From: Hondaea fermentalgiana
Lineage: Eukaryota > Sar > Bigyra > Thraustochytrida > Thraustochytriidae
Assembly (NCBI GenBank): GCA_014084085.1
Contig: NPFB01000028.1
Coordinates: 196,461 to 245,158 of the forward strand
Length of the DNA stretch: 48,698 nucleotides
Direction of reading: 5' to 3'
Shown here piece by piece: positions 1 through 9,104 of this stretch. Under the pieces are notes generated by a model. The model did no database searches. It worked only from the letters and a program-made list of their open reading frames with translations, and was not told where the DNA came from. The position numbers and the translations under genes were made by a program. How positions within the stretch are numbered: position 1 is the first letter of the stretch; each line of letters begins with the position of its first letter.

Positions 1-10
1 CTTCCGATCT
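1..10 (+). other. Residual Illumina adapter end
   Basis: The first ten bases, CTTCCGATCT, equal the 3' end of the common Illumina TruSeq adapter. They sit exactly at base 1 and are followed by unrelated GC-rich sequence. The simplest reading is untrimmed adapter at a contig end and not genomic sequence. A chance 10-mer match is possible, but its exact position at the edge argues against that. Confidence 0.8.
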
Positions 11-472
11 CGCGAGGGGCAGGCATGCAGCGCGCGCACGGCACGCCGCGAGCGGGGGGTTCTGTCAAGTTGGTTCTTCGGAAAACCGCAGTTTCTTCTT
101 TTCCGTGGTCGAACGATCGTCTGCAGCTGCCGGTGGTGGTGGGTGGGTGGGTGGGTGGGTTGGCGGGGCCTTCTTCTTGTAGGCCCCTACTTACTTTACT
201 ACTAACAGTAAATAAATACTAACAAGGCGAGCGAGGACCAAACAAGACGAGACCAAACAAGACGAGACGCAAGAGCAGCAGTGCAGACCTCTCGGGCGCG
301 GAGACTCGCCCAGCTAGCTTGCTTGCTCGCTCGCTTTCAAGCAGGCAAGCGGAGAGCCCACCAGGTGGACGGACGGACGGCTTGGCCGACGCTGTCCGGC
401 AGTCTTTGTTTGTGGAAAAGCGCTCGAGGTGGCGGCGGTGTCGTGCTAAGTAAGAAACAAACGAAGACGACC
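11..472. other. Upstream region of the CDK5RAP1-like gene
   Basis: I see no gene here. The stretch holds a G-rich (GGGT)n tract at 141-159, an AT-rich patch near 190-222, a 15-bp unit (ACCAAACAAGACGAG) present twice in tandem at about 237-266, and GCTTGC/GCTCGC-rich DNA at 314-350. The reading frame of the next gene stays open back to 281 but has no ATG before 473, so this is taken as promoter and 5' UTR. Confidence 0.5.
141..159 (+). other. G-quadruplex-type tract (GGGT)5
   Basis: Five GGG runs are separated by single T residues, followed by a further GGGG at about 164-167. This is the canonical parallel G-quadruplex motif with the shortest loops. It lies on the coding strand about 310 bp upstream of the CDK5RAP1-like start codon. 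Folding and function are inferred. Confidence 0.6.
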
Positions 473-2173
473 ATGCTTCGGCTGGTGGCCAAGAGGGCTG
501 CGCCAGCGGCAAACCGGGCGGCGACAATCGGCGCGAGACGCGGTCTGGCGTCCGGGGCAAGCGCCACGCGCAAAGCAGAAAGTCCGAGGGCCCAAGAACT
601 TCGAAGGAAACTCCGCAAGGAGCGAATTCCACTCCGAGCTTTCATCCAGCGCTCCTCCGCCAAGGGGGAATCTCGGGTCGTCAACCTCGATGATCCCGCA
701 CAGGACCAGCAGCTGGGCCAAGAACTGGCCGTACCTCTGGCGCATGAAGGTATTGAGGATCTAGAGCAACGTCTTGCGACCGAGGAGCAGCGGAGCTACT
801 TTATTCAGACCTTGGGCTGCGCCATGAACGTGGCAGATGGTGAAATTTGCGCATCCATCCTCGAAGGCGCGGGCTACGTGGCCGCAGAAGATGCCGACAA
901 CGCTGATGTCGTTCTCGTCAACACGTGCGCTATTCGCGAGCAGGCAGAGTTCAAGGCCCTTCAGCAGCTGAGAGCCTTTCGCAAACACAAACGCGCCGAC
1001 CAGCAGGTTGGCGTTCTGGGATGCATGGCGGGGCGCCTTCGCGATCGTCTGCTCGACGAAAACCTCGTCAACGTGGTCGCTGGGCCTGATGGCTACCGGG
1101 ACTTGCCTCGCCTTCTGCGTCTCGCCCGGGGCGAGAACCAAGGCATGAACGTGCAGCTGTCTGTTGACGAGACCTATGCAGACATTGCGCCCGTGCGACG
1201 AAGCGAGCCTTGGCAGGCATTTATTAGCATCACGCGCGGATGCAACAACATGTGCTCGTATTGCATCGTGCCATTTACCCGTGGCAGGGAGCGAAGCCGC
1301 GAGGCGCGCTCCATCGTTCAAGAGGTCGAGGCTCTCTCGCGTGCCGGCGAGGTCAAGGAGGTCGTTCTTCTTGGCCAGAACGTCAACTCGTACCTCGATC
1401 GCTCCGAAGAGGGCGAAACGGACTATAGCGTAGCTCCGGGCTTTAGAGACATGTTCAAGCTTCGTGATGGACCGGGCGTCCGTTTTGCTGATCTCCTCGC
1501 GCGAGTCGCCGCCGTAGACCCGACGATCCGCGTCCGCTTCACCAGCCCGCATCCCAAGGACTTCACTGACGATGTCTTTCACGTCATGGTCAAGTACCCC
1601 AACATCTGCCGCGGGATCCACCTTCCTGCGCAGAGCGGCAGTACTCGTGTCTTGGAAAGCATGCGTCGGGGCTACACCCGCGAATCTTACTTGGATCTCA
1701 TTCGCCGTGCGCGTGAAATCGTCGGCCCGGATCTTGAGCTCTCGACAGACAACATTTCCGGCTTTTGTGGCGAGACAGAGGAGGACCACCAGGATACCTT
1801 GTCTCTCTTCCGCGAAGTTCGCTACGACCAGGCTTTCATGTTCCATTACTCGGAACGCGAGAGCACACATGCTTACCACAAGTTGGACGACGACATTCCA
1901 GAAGACATCAAGAAAAGGCGTTTGCAGGAAGTGATCCAAACTTTCCGCGACGTTGCGCATGAAAAGGCCGAGGAACAGATTGGAAAAGTCTATGAGGTGC
2001 TCGTGGAGGGCCCAAGTCGCAGGGACCCGACTCGCATGCAGGGACGCACCAATGGCCTTCGCCGCTGCATTATTACAGATTCTGACCCTGCAACGCTTCC
2101 CGTGGGGTCGTATGTCAAGGTCCGTGTGAACGAGGCGACCGCTGCCACTCTTCTTGGAACTCTTGTAGAGTGA
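473..2173 (+). CDS. CDK5RAP1: Mitochondrial tRNA methylthiotransferase, CDK5RAP1/MiaB type
   Basis: This is a radical-SAM methylthiotransferase of 566 residues. The family adds a methylthio group to i6A at position 37 of mitochondrial tRNAs, giving ms2i6A. The N-terminal UPF0004 domain carries the three cysteines of the auxiliary Fe-S cluster: C116 (TLGCAMN), C152 (NTCAIRE) and C184 (GCMAG). The radical-SAM motif CNNMCSYC gives C257, C261 and C264. A TRAM-like domain closes the protein from about residue 500. The start is the ATG at 473 (A at -3), because the open frame upstream contains no ATG. The first ~28 residues are rich in Arg and Ala and lack acidic residues, as in a mitochondrial presequence. 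It converges with the channel gene downstream. All catalytic residues are present. MiaB itself is the main alternative, but the presequence favours CDK5RAP1. Confidence 0.93.
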   Translation: MLRLVAKRAAPAANRAATIGARRGLASGASATRKAESPRAQELRRKLRKERIPLRAFIQRSSAKGESRVVNLDDPAQDQQLGQELAVPLAHEGIEDLEQRLATEEQRSYFIQTLGCAMNVADGEICASILEGAGYVAAEDADNADVVLVNTCAIREQAEFKALQQLRAFRKHKRADQQVGVLGCMAGRLRDRLLDENLVNVVAGPDGYRDLPRLLRLARGENQGMNVQLSVDETYADIAPVRRSEPWQAFISITRGCNNMCSYCIVPFTRGRERSREARSIVQEVEALSRAGEVKEVVLLGQNVNSYLDRSEEGETDYSVAPGFRDMFKLRDGPGVRFADLLARVAAVDPTIRVRFTSPHPKDFTDDVFHVMVKYPNICRGIHLPAQSGSTRVLESMRRGYTRESYLDLIRRAREIVGPDLELSTDNISGFCGETEEDHQDTLSLFREVRYDQAFMFHYSERESTHAYHKLDDDIPEDIKKRRLQEVIQTFRDVAHEKAEEQIGKVYEVLVEGPSRRDPTRMQGRTNGLRRCIITDSDPATLPVGSYVKVRVNEATAATLLGTLVE

Positions 2174-2538
2174 GTTGTGCACAAGTGAGCAAGCGAGCAA
2201 GCAAACCAATTTTTATTGTGCCCACGTTCGATGGCATGTATGTGGATTGAGCAAACCAGAGTCCCGTCACAAAAGATCTGTAAACCTAAGCTTTTAAAAT
2301 TTTATAAAAGAATCATTCCATCCTTTCCTTTTCCGTTTCTGTTTCTCTCTCTTACTCTCTGTTGCTTGTTTACTGGCACGTAATGCACATTGATTACATC
2401 ATAGACACACACGCATGTACTCTTCACATATTCTCAAACATATCAGAACTCGAAACGACACAAACGCAATGCATTCTGACTCTTGGAAGACTCGCTTTCA
2501 CGAGATCTTTCGCAGACAGAAAAACGTAGCCGTTGCGC
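2174..2538. other. Convergent intergenic region
   Basis: This is shared 3' flanking DNA between two genes that end toward each other. It is markedly more AT-rich than the coding DNA, with TTTTAAAATTTTATAAAAG at about 2292-2310 and a pyrimidine-rich stretch at 2318-2365. It is probably the 3' UTRs and polyadenylation region of both genes. I see no ORF or RNA gene. Confidence 0.5.
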
Positions 2539-5500
2539 TCACGGACAGTGCGTTAGTACCACGATAGAGTCGCCACGCGCCCACACACGGAGCTTTGATT
2601 TCTTGCGCGGGTTAATCAGCGCTTCCGTATAGTCGCGCGGACGATAGCCCACGGCAACCTCGCAGCGCTTGCGTGCGCGAGCCATAACGGTCCACCAATC
2701 GAGAACTTCTCCAGCCTCGCAATACTCCAAACAGGAACGGACCTGGATCTCGCAGCCCGACGCGGAGAGCAACTCCGTGAGGACAATGTTGATCGAACGA
2801 TCCTCGGAGACCATGGCCATCGCGCACGCCACAATCTCGTTTGACATGACATAGTCACTAACCTCTGCAACTGAGATGAGTGACTTGGTCCGAGAATCGA
2901 GAATCTCCGAAATGATGATGGTATCCGGGTCCTCACGTTCACTCTGGTGCTCTCGTGGACACCAAGTGCGTTTGATGGACTGCCGCACCTCTGCCGTGCT
3001 CTGACGTTGCAAGCGGTGCTGCGCAGCTTCCGCGGGCGTCCGAAGCTTGCCTTGCTGGATGCCCGAAATCATCTCGTTCAGCTGATCATCGTCGTCCTCA
3101 TCTTCGTCGCCATCGGAGGTCCTTAGAGACCGGTCCGAAACCCCGTTGCCTGTCTTTTGCAGTGGGGTTGCTGCTCGCTTGCGCTCATCGTTCTCCGGAA
3201 ACGTGCGATCGCTGGCCTTGGCGCCTTCTCGAGTCCAGGTCCCGCTGTCTTTGCGAGTCCGCAGGACCTCTGGCTCCGATGGAGAAAACTCTTGTTTTTG
3301 CTGGCCCTGCAATTCCTGAAACTCCTTGAGACCAACGTGGCGTCGCGGCGCAGGGCTGCTTGGGCTTCGCGCAATAATCGGAAGGGGCTCAAGCATGGTG
3401 CCTGCGTCGAGGTCGCCAATGTCAGCCAGGGCCTGCATGTGTCTCTTTTCAATAATATCACGAATGAGAAGCATCGAAGCCAGCGAACGTGAGTCGGCCG
3501 TCTGCATGTTGGTTTCAAACGCCTCATCGGCCAGAATTAGAATTGAGCTAAAGTCCTTGAGGTCGAGTTTTTCGAGATGACGGCGAAGCACCGGGTTGCC
3601 CTCCTCGTGGATGATGCGCAAGTTCCGCAAGCTTGCCAAGTCCACTTTGTTGGCATCCTTGAAGCGCCGCAGTCGAGTTTTGATGGGAATGGTAGACATG
3701 AGTACGAGCTCACTATTTTTCACAACGAGTTTGTCGAGCTCGGAAATCATATCGTCCATGTCACGTCTCCAGCCGCAAAAGAGCAGACGCTCTGACTTTC
3801 GAACGAAATGCATCGGATGCTGCGCATTCACGGAGAATCGCGCGCGCTGTGCCGCCTCGCACACCGGATCTCCGTCGGAGGAAGCGTCATAAGAGTCGTC
3901 GTCCTCTGCAATGACAACAATCTGGTCACCCTTTTGCAGAATATACCCATCCGGCGGGTTGAGAAGCACTGTCCGGGGCCCAGTGCCAAAGACCGAGCTC
4001 AGCGAGCCGCCGCGTGATCGGGTCGATGATCTTGCAGAGTTGATTGAAATCGTGCGCTTGGCCACATTGAGAGGGTTGATGGGCGCCACAGGCGGGCTCG
4101 GTGCGGTCTCGTCCGAGCTCGAACCGGAGTCCGAATCCGAGTCCGACGCCTCGCCTTCCTTCTTGGCGGCAGCGGCTGCGACAGCGGCTGCAGCCGTGCT
4201 TGAGACAGACGCCACGGGCTGGGCCCGATGGCCATCCACGTCAAAAAAGGAGGACGTTGTTGGGTCGGAGGAGCTGCGGTGGCCGCGGCTGTCTGACTTT
4301 TGCTGTTGCTGCCGTCCGGGAGGCAAGGGAAACCGCGACGATGAAGGGCGAGCAGATTCGTGCGAGCCTCGCGAACGAGCCGGGCTTAGCGGCGGCGTGT
4401 CTAAGCGTTTGAGCATTTGCATTTGACGTTCCGCGGCCTCGGGGTCCGCAGGCTTGACGCCAATCGGAACGGCTTGATCAAAGGCAAACGATGCATCCAA
4501 AAAGGTTTTGCCCACGAGCTGAGGCCATTCCTCGAGATAGAACTCATCTCCTGCAAAGCCGAGGAGCTGCTCGAGGATCTGCGCCAATCCGGGCTGACGC
4601 GCACATTGGATCATGAGGCGGCCAATAATGTCGTGCGCCACAACAGTCTCTACGTTACCCTTGCCCACAAGCAGGACGAGCTCGCGATTGTCCACGTCGC
4701 ACATTTCCACCACGATGTGACAACGCACATCAATTCCGGTGAGAGACATGACAATGCGCACTGCCCGCGCGTCGGACTCATCTGCGTCCACTTCTGGATC
4801 GGAGAGTACAATCACTGCTTTGGCTGTCTGCGCAGAGACCTTGAGAAGGTCTGTCATGATCAGAGGACTGCCGCTGCGACACACGACCTTGGTCTCGTAG
4901 AGTGTTTCGTCCGTAAGTGCGCTCGCAAGCTCGGCCTCCATCTCCTCCTTTTGCCGCTCACACAACAGAACGACCACACCCCCACCTTCGCTCTCGTTAG
5001 CAATGGCTAGCTCGCGAATGGTTGGAATGACCTTGTCGGACCACCCAAGCACGAGCGTGTGACCACTCTCGATCACCCTACTACGGCCCTTCTTGAGGTC
5101 GTCCAATAGATCTGACACGCCGTCGGCGATGATACCAATCATGAGAGCAAAGATCAGCATGCCGCCAATCGTGAGCAAGAGCGCGACAAAACGCTCTGCG
5201 CTGCCGCGCTCCTCCGCGTGCGTCCCTGGGTCCGCCACAAAGGTCCACGCGACCCAGACTGACTCGGAATATGTTACATCCGATGATGAGCTCAAGCTGT
5301 AATACAGCGTGGCGCCTGCCATAATCAAAAGGTATGTGGCGAGAAGTAGCGCCACAGGTTTGGCGCTAGACCATGTGCTCAGCAAGTAGTCCATGCGGTA
5401 AAACACGAACTCGCGCAGGCTGAACGTGAGTGTCTCGTGGATTCGCTCCCGAATGCGTCTCTGTTCCACGCTCTTGGGTCGCTTCCGCTGCGCTCCGGAC

Positions 5501-5943
5501 GCGAACATGTCATGATCGTCCTCGTCTGCTGCGTCGCCTTGTTCCTGGATCCGATTGGAGCTCACGAGAGCAAGTTCGTTCCACACGAAGCGCACGAGCC
5601 ACCCAAAGACAATTAGAAAGACAATTCCGTGCAAGTACACGTCGCCAGGAATGTTCTTTGCCACGCGCATGGCGTACACGAGACCGTGCTCGAATTCTTC
5701 GTCATCAGGTTCAAGGTTAGGTGTTGCCCCGGTGCCGCCGTCTGCCGCAGTGTCTCCATATGTGGCGAGACACTCTGGCGCAGGCGTGCCCGCTGCTGCC
5801 TTGGACAACTTCTTCCGCGATACTTGCAGTTTCGTCACGGCCTGCGTCAGGCGTTGCCTCTCCATCTCGCTCCATGCTATGTAAACGAGGGCGAGGGCCG
5901 AGAGGAGCGCCTGGCGCCAGCCGAACGGCAGCGGTCGCGTCAT
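2539..5943 (-). CDS. CASTOR/POLLUX-type ion channel with RCK domains
   Basis: This is a predicted cation channel of 1134 residues in the CASTOR/POLLUX/DMI1 family, whose plant members sit in the nuclear envelope and support calcium oscillations. Hydrophobic segments lie at about residues 9-24, 103-122, 195-215 and 251-275. Between the last two is a pore loop whose filter reads ADPG (237-240) in WTFVADPGTHA. Just after the pore comes the family hallmark SRVIESGHTLVLGWSDK (288-304), which opens the first RCK-like regulatory domain. A low-complexity linker rich in Ser, Asp and Pro (about 530-750) separates it from a second RCK-like half. An acidic DEDEDDDD run is near residue 1015. The start is the first in-frame ATG; the frame stays open to 6243 but without an ATG. 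The ion carried and the membrane used cannot be read from the sequence. Confidence 0.88.
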   Translation of the reverse strand: MTRPLPFGWRQALLSALALVYIAWSEMERQRLTQAVTKLQVSRKKLSKAAAGTPAPECLATYGDTAADGGTGATPNLEPDDEEFEHGLVYAMRVAKNIPGDVYLHGIVFLIVFGWLVRFVWNELALVSSNRIQEQGDAADEDDHDMFASGAQRKRPKSVEQRRIRERIHETLTFSLREFVFYRMDYLLSTWSSAKPVALLLATYLLIMAGATLYYSLSSSSDVTYSESVWVAWTFVADPGTHAEERGSAERFVALLLTIGGMLIFALMIGIIADGVSDLLDDLKKGRSRVIESGHTLVLGWSDKVIPTIRELAIANESEGGGVVVLLCERQKEEMEAELASALTDETLYETKVVCRSGSPLIMTDLLKVSAQTAKAVIVLSDPEVDADESDARAVRIVMSLTGIDVRCHIVVEMCDVDNRELVLLVGKGNVETVVAHDIIGRLMIQCARQPGLAQILEQLLGFAGDEFYLEEWPQLVGKTFLDASFAFDQAVPIGVKPADPEAAERQMQMLKRLDTPPLSPARSRGSHESARPSSSRFPLPPGRQQQQKSDSRGHRSSSDPTTSSFFDVDGHRAQPVASVSSTAAAAVAAAAAKKEGEASDSDSDSGSSSDETAPSPPVAPINPLNVAKRTISINSARSSTRSRGGSLSSVFGTGPRTVLLNPPDGYILQKGDQIVVIAEDDDSYDASSDGDPVCEAAQRARFSVNAQHPMHFVRKSERLLFCGWRRDMDDMISELDKLVVKNSELVLMSTIPIKTRLRRFKDANKVDLASLRNLRIIHEEGNPVLRRHLEKLDLKDFSSILILADEAFETNMQTADSRSLASMLLIRDIIEKRHMQALADIGDLDAGTMLEPLPIIARSPSSPAPRRHVGLKEFQELQGQQKQEFSPSEPEVLRTRKDSGTWTREGAKASDRTFPENDERKRAATPLQKTGNGVSDRSLRTSDGDEDEDDDDQLNEMISGIQQGKLRTPAEAAQHRLQRQSTAEVRQSIKRTWCPREHQSEREDPDTIIISEILDSRTKSLISVAEVSDYVMSNEIVACAMAMVSEDRSINIVLTELLSASGCEIQVRSCLEYCEAGEVLDWWTVMARARKRCEVAVGYRPRDYTEALINPRKKSKLRVWARGDSIVVLTHCP

Positions 5944-7154
5944 AGCGTCTCCTCTTCGCAAGCAGAGGCCGGCAGCCAACCTCGCCTCTCTATCTATCTG
6001 CGCGCCTCGACCTCTTCGAGCGGGCGGGCAGGCGAGCGAACGAGAAAGCGAGCAAGCTCGCACCAGCTCGCCCCCAGGCAGCGCGCTGCTCGGGCCGCGC
6101 CTGCCTGCCTGCCTGCCTGTGTGGCCGGCTGGCCGTGCGCGTCCCCGCGCGCCCCACGTGGCACGGCCGGGTCGATCGATCGCTCGACGATGAGGCAGGC
6201 CTTGCGAGCCCAGCCGATTCCGCCCGTCCGTCCGTCCGTCCAACTTCTCCGACGCGAGATCCGGTGAACCTGGCGGGCCCTCGCGGAGGCCCGGGCCCGC
6301 CTCGGCTTCGCGCTGGCCCTGCTGCCGCGCGCTCCCGTCGGCGCGAGGCCCCCGCTTCCCAAGGTTGTTTGCTTTCTCTGCAGGTTTGTTTGTTTGATTG
6401 TTTGTTGTTTGCTTGCTTGCTTGCTCATACTTGCCTGCTTGCTTGCCTTTGCTTTTCCTTGCTTTTCATCGCGTTCACTTCCCGCTCGGGTGGCAGCGTC
6501 GCACCTTCCATCGACAGTAGAGCGCCTGGCTGGAGTTGCCATTCGCGCGGTTGCCCGCCTCGATTTCCCCGTTCCCTCTTCCTCGAGTCTCGACTTTCGC
6601 ACATTCTCCCTCGCCAGGCTCGGCAGCGCAAGGTCTGATTGACCTTCGTCACCCAGAATCCACGGGCAAGAAAGAAAGAGAGGCCTGGATCGAGCCCAGT
6701 CTTCGGCCGTCGATCCTGCACAACACTCGAGAAAACAGCAGGCGGCCCCGCGCCTGGCCGCGCAGAAATCGGGGCCTGTGCCGGGCGAGGATTCGCTCCG
6801 CTGCAGTCGCGTCGCGGTCGCGCGCCCTGTCGCTCTCGCTGTAGCCTACCGCAGTGCGCTCGCCCTCCGCGCGAAAGCAGGCGGCCGCAAGCACCACGAA
6901 TGCGGGACCTGCGCGAGGCACCACAAATGAGCCCCCGCGCCCGGGCCAAGGGACGGCGAGACGAGGAGAGAGACGCGCCGCAGCAGCACGAGCAGCAGCC
7001 GCAGATGGGAAACGCGGCCGCCGGCGAGGGCGAGTGAGCGAGCTGCGCTTCGCAGCCCGCCCGCGTTGATCGGCGACCCTCGCTCGCTCGCTCGCTCCGC
7101 GCGCGCGCGTAAGGGCTTGAGGGAGGGAGGGAGGGGACCTCGGAGATTGAAAAG
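5944..7154. other. Divergent promoter region between channel and zinc-finger genes
   Basis: I find no convincing gene in these 1.2 kb. The DNA is GC-rich with short simple repeats: (GCCT)n near 6100-6118, (CCGT)n near 6226-6238, (TTGC/TTGT)n at 6385-6450, (CGCT)n at 7078-7096 and a G-rich tract at 7121-7136. Several frames are open by base composition, but their products are Arg/Ala/Pro-rich and resemble no protein. It probably holds two promoters and two 5' UTRs. Confidence 0.5.
7121..7136 (+). other. G-quadruplex-type tract in 5' leader
   Basis: The run GGGAGGGAGGGAGGGG ends 18 bases before the start codon of the Cys/His-repeat protein. It would lie on the sense strand of the mRNA leader, where an RNA G-quadruplex could limit ribosome scanning. 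The motif is visible; structure and effect are inferred. Confidence 0.55.
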
Positions 7155-8909
7155 ATGGACGACGACGACGAGGACCTCGTCGCTGTTCGCGAGGAGCAGA
7201 GGGCACAAGAGCGAGACCGTGCCGATGCGGAGGCCAGGCCGGAAGCAGACGAGGAGGCTAAGCCAGAAGCAGAAGTGAGTCCCGAGCAGGTGCAGAGTGG
7301 CCACCAAGAAGGAAAGGCGCGAGAAAAACGCCCAGGAAAGCGGAAATGCGCACATCAGGGATGCTTCAACTATGCCAAGAGCCGCGGGAGATGCCTAAGA
7401 CATGGTGGAGGAAGGCGGTGCGACGAACCCGAGTGTACTCGGGCAGCGCAAGGTAAATCTGGCAAGTGTCAGGCTCACGGAGGCGGAATGCGTTGCTCGC
7501 AACCAGGTTGCATCCGCGTGAGCCGCGCGCGCGGGGTTTGCATCGAGCATGGCGGAGGCAGACAATGCTTGCGGGAAGGCTGTTTTCGTCGTGTGCAAGG
7601 CGAAGCAAACCTTTGCTACTCCCATGGTGGTGGTCGACGTTGCGAGGTCGAAGGCTGCGAAAAGTCTGCGCGTGGAACAACTCAATTTTGCATCCGACAC
7701 GGCGGCGGAAAACGCTGCCTCGAACCGGGATGTACCAAATCTGCGCTCGCTGACTCTGGTCGTTGCATGCGCCACGGAGGCGGTAAGAGCTGTTTATATG
7801 AGGGCTGCACACGCGTTGGTCAGCCTCGCACGGGTCTCTGCTCCGAGCATACTGGATTTTGCATCGAGGAGGATTGTCCCAAGAGAGCGCGCACACGAAG
7901 CGGCCGCTGTCTCGCGCATGATATCCTCGATCGGAATCGTCATTTTCATGAGGTTGAAGAGCTTCATGCTAATGCGGTCGCCGAAGCCGAAGCCGAAGCC
8001 GCCGTCTCGGGAGCGCTTTCCTCAATTGAGCGCATGCTTAGCATCGACGAGGACCACAGCGCTACGCTTGAAGACGATTCTAATGCTATCATTTTGCATA
8101 GTCATCATCATGAGAATGACAGCGCACACGTGCATGAGCACGGCGCTGCTATCGTCGACACCTCGTCGCACGAATCGAGATACATGGACGCCGAAGCTGA
8201 CGCGGACCTTTCCGAAGCTCGCGACTATGAATTTCATAATCATCATCACCACCACCACCACCAAGATCACCACCACCATCTTCACCATCACCACCACGAG
8301 AGCCATGACCATACCTTGCAAGTGCCCGAAATTCAGGAGGCAGCCGCCAGGGAAGGGAGTCAGCAGAATGACGTTCGAATCGCAGAAGACGAAGACCTTG
8401 CGGAAGGCCATGCTGTGGTGCTACCCGCACAAACATCGAATGACCACCATGTTGATCAGGTCAACGAGACCGATCAGGACGATCTTGACGCCAAGGAGCA
8501 CGAGGCCCACGTCAAGCTCTCATTTTACCTTACAAATCAGGTTGCCGGCCCACAGGGTAGTCTTGCAGAGACGAACGAGGCTGACCCAAGTGCGTCCCAT
8601 ATGCATGACCCCCTTCACATTCATGACCATGATCATTTCGACCGCATTCAGCGACCGAGCGAAGTGCAAGACACGAACGTGTCTTGCACGGGCGCTGATA
8701 CCCTTCATGGCAGTTTTGGCACACACGAAGCTCCTGGAATGCCCAACGAGGAGGAGGTCTTAGAAAATGAAAATCAACACGGCGAGGCCAGATTACACCA
8801 AACCTCTGAACTAGACTCCACCGACGACAGTGTCTTCATTTCATTTGACGACAACGAGAGCGAGGAAGTGAGTATTTCCGCACGACCTCTCAAACGACCA
8901 CGTGTATAG
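7155..8909 (+). CDS. WRKY19-like Cys/His-repeat zinc-finger protein with His-rich tail
   Basis: A 584-residue protein. Residues about 65-255 contain eight tandem units of about 24 residues with the pattern C-x4-C-x(9-11)-C-x3-H, mostly followed by GGG and a basic residue. Such repeats are annotated as WRKY19-like zinc fingers and are frequent in oomycetes and other stramenopiles; their function is poorly known, with a nuclear role usually proposed. A second region (about 310-385) is very rich in His, including runs of seven, four and five histidines, and might bind metal. The N-terminus (1-40) is strongly acidic. The C-terminus ends RPLKRPRV, a plausible nuclear localisation signal. The ATG at 7155 has A at -3 and G at +4. 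The DNA target and role are unknown. Confidence 0.85.
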   Translation: MDDDDEDLVAVREEQRAQERDRADAEARPEADEEAKPEAEVSPEQVQSGHQEGKAREKRPGKRKCAHQGCFNYAKSRGRCLRHGGGRRCDEPECTRAAQGKSGKCQAHGGGMRCSQPGCIRVSRARGVCIEHGGGRQCLREGCFRRVQGEANLCYSHGGGRRCEVEGCEKSARGTTQFCIRHGGGKRCLEPGCTKSALADSGRCMRHGGGKSCLYEGCTRVGQPRTGLCSEHTGFCIEEDCPKRARTRSGRCLAHDILDRNRHFHEVEELHANAVAEAEAEAAVSGALSSIERMLSIDEDHSATLEDDSNAIILHSHHHENDSAHVHEHGAAIVDTSSHESRYMDAEADADLSEARDYEFHNHHHHHHHQDHHHHLHHHHHESHDHTLQVPEIQEAAAREGSQQNDVRIAEDEDLAEGHAVVLPAQTSNDHHVDQVNETDQDDLDAKEHEAHVKLSFYLTNQVAGPQGSLAETNEADPSASHMHDPLHIHDHDHFDRIQRPSEVQDTNVSCTGADTLHGSFGTHEAPGMPNEEEVLENENQHGEARLHQTSELDSTDDSVFISFDDNESEEVSISARPLKRPRV

Positions 8910-9104
8910 TACGCAGCATGAAAGGGTACTGCAACGACAGAAATGTTGTACTGTAAATGAGAACGAAAATGGGTGTGTATACAATGAATACCAGTTTCGA
9001 TCTAGGCCTATATAAAAAAAACAACACATGTGTTTCACTTTTGTTCCACTCTACTTTGCTTTGCATTTTTGTTTCACTAAGTGGTCCTTGCGTAGCCACT
9101 GTAG

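Noticed and set aside
761..2209. 482-codon open frame antisense to the CDK5RAP1-like gene
   Set aside because: Open by the codon bias of the GC-rich sense gene. The product has no recognisable domain, while the sense strand has complete catalytic motifs.
5944..6243. 100-residue N-terminal extension of the POLLUX-like channel
   Set aside because: No ATG upstream of 5943 in this frame; the start would need TTG, and the sequence is Arg/Gly-rich leader-like DNA.
7549..8763. 404-codon frame overlapping the Cys/His-repeat gene in another frame
   Set aside because: Its Thr/Ile/Met-rich product arises from the His-codon runs of the real frame; no family features.
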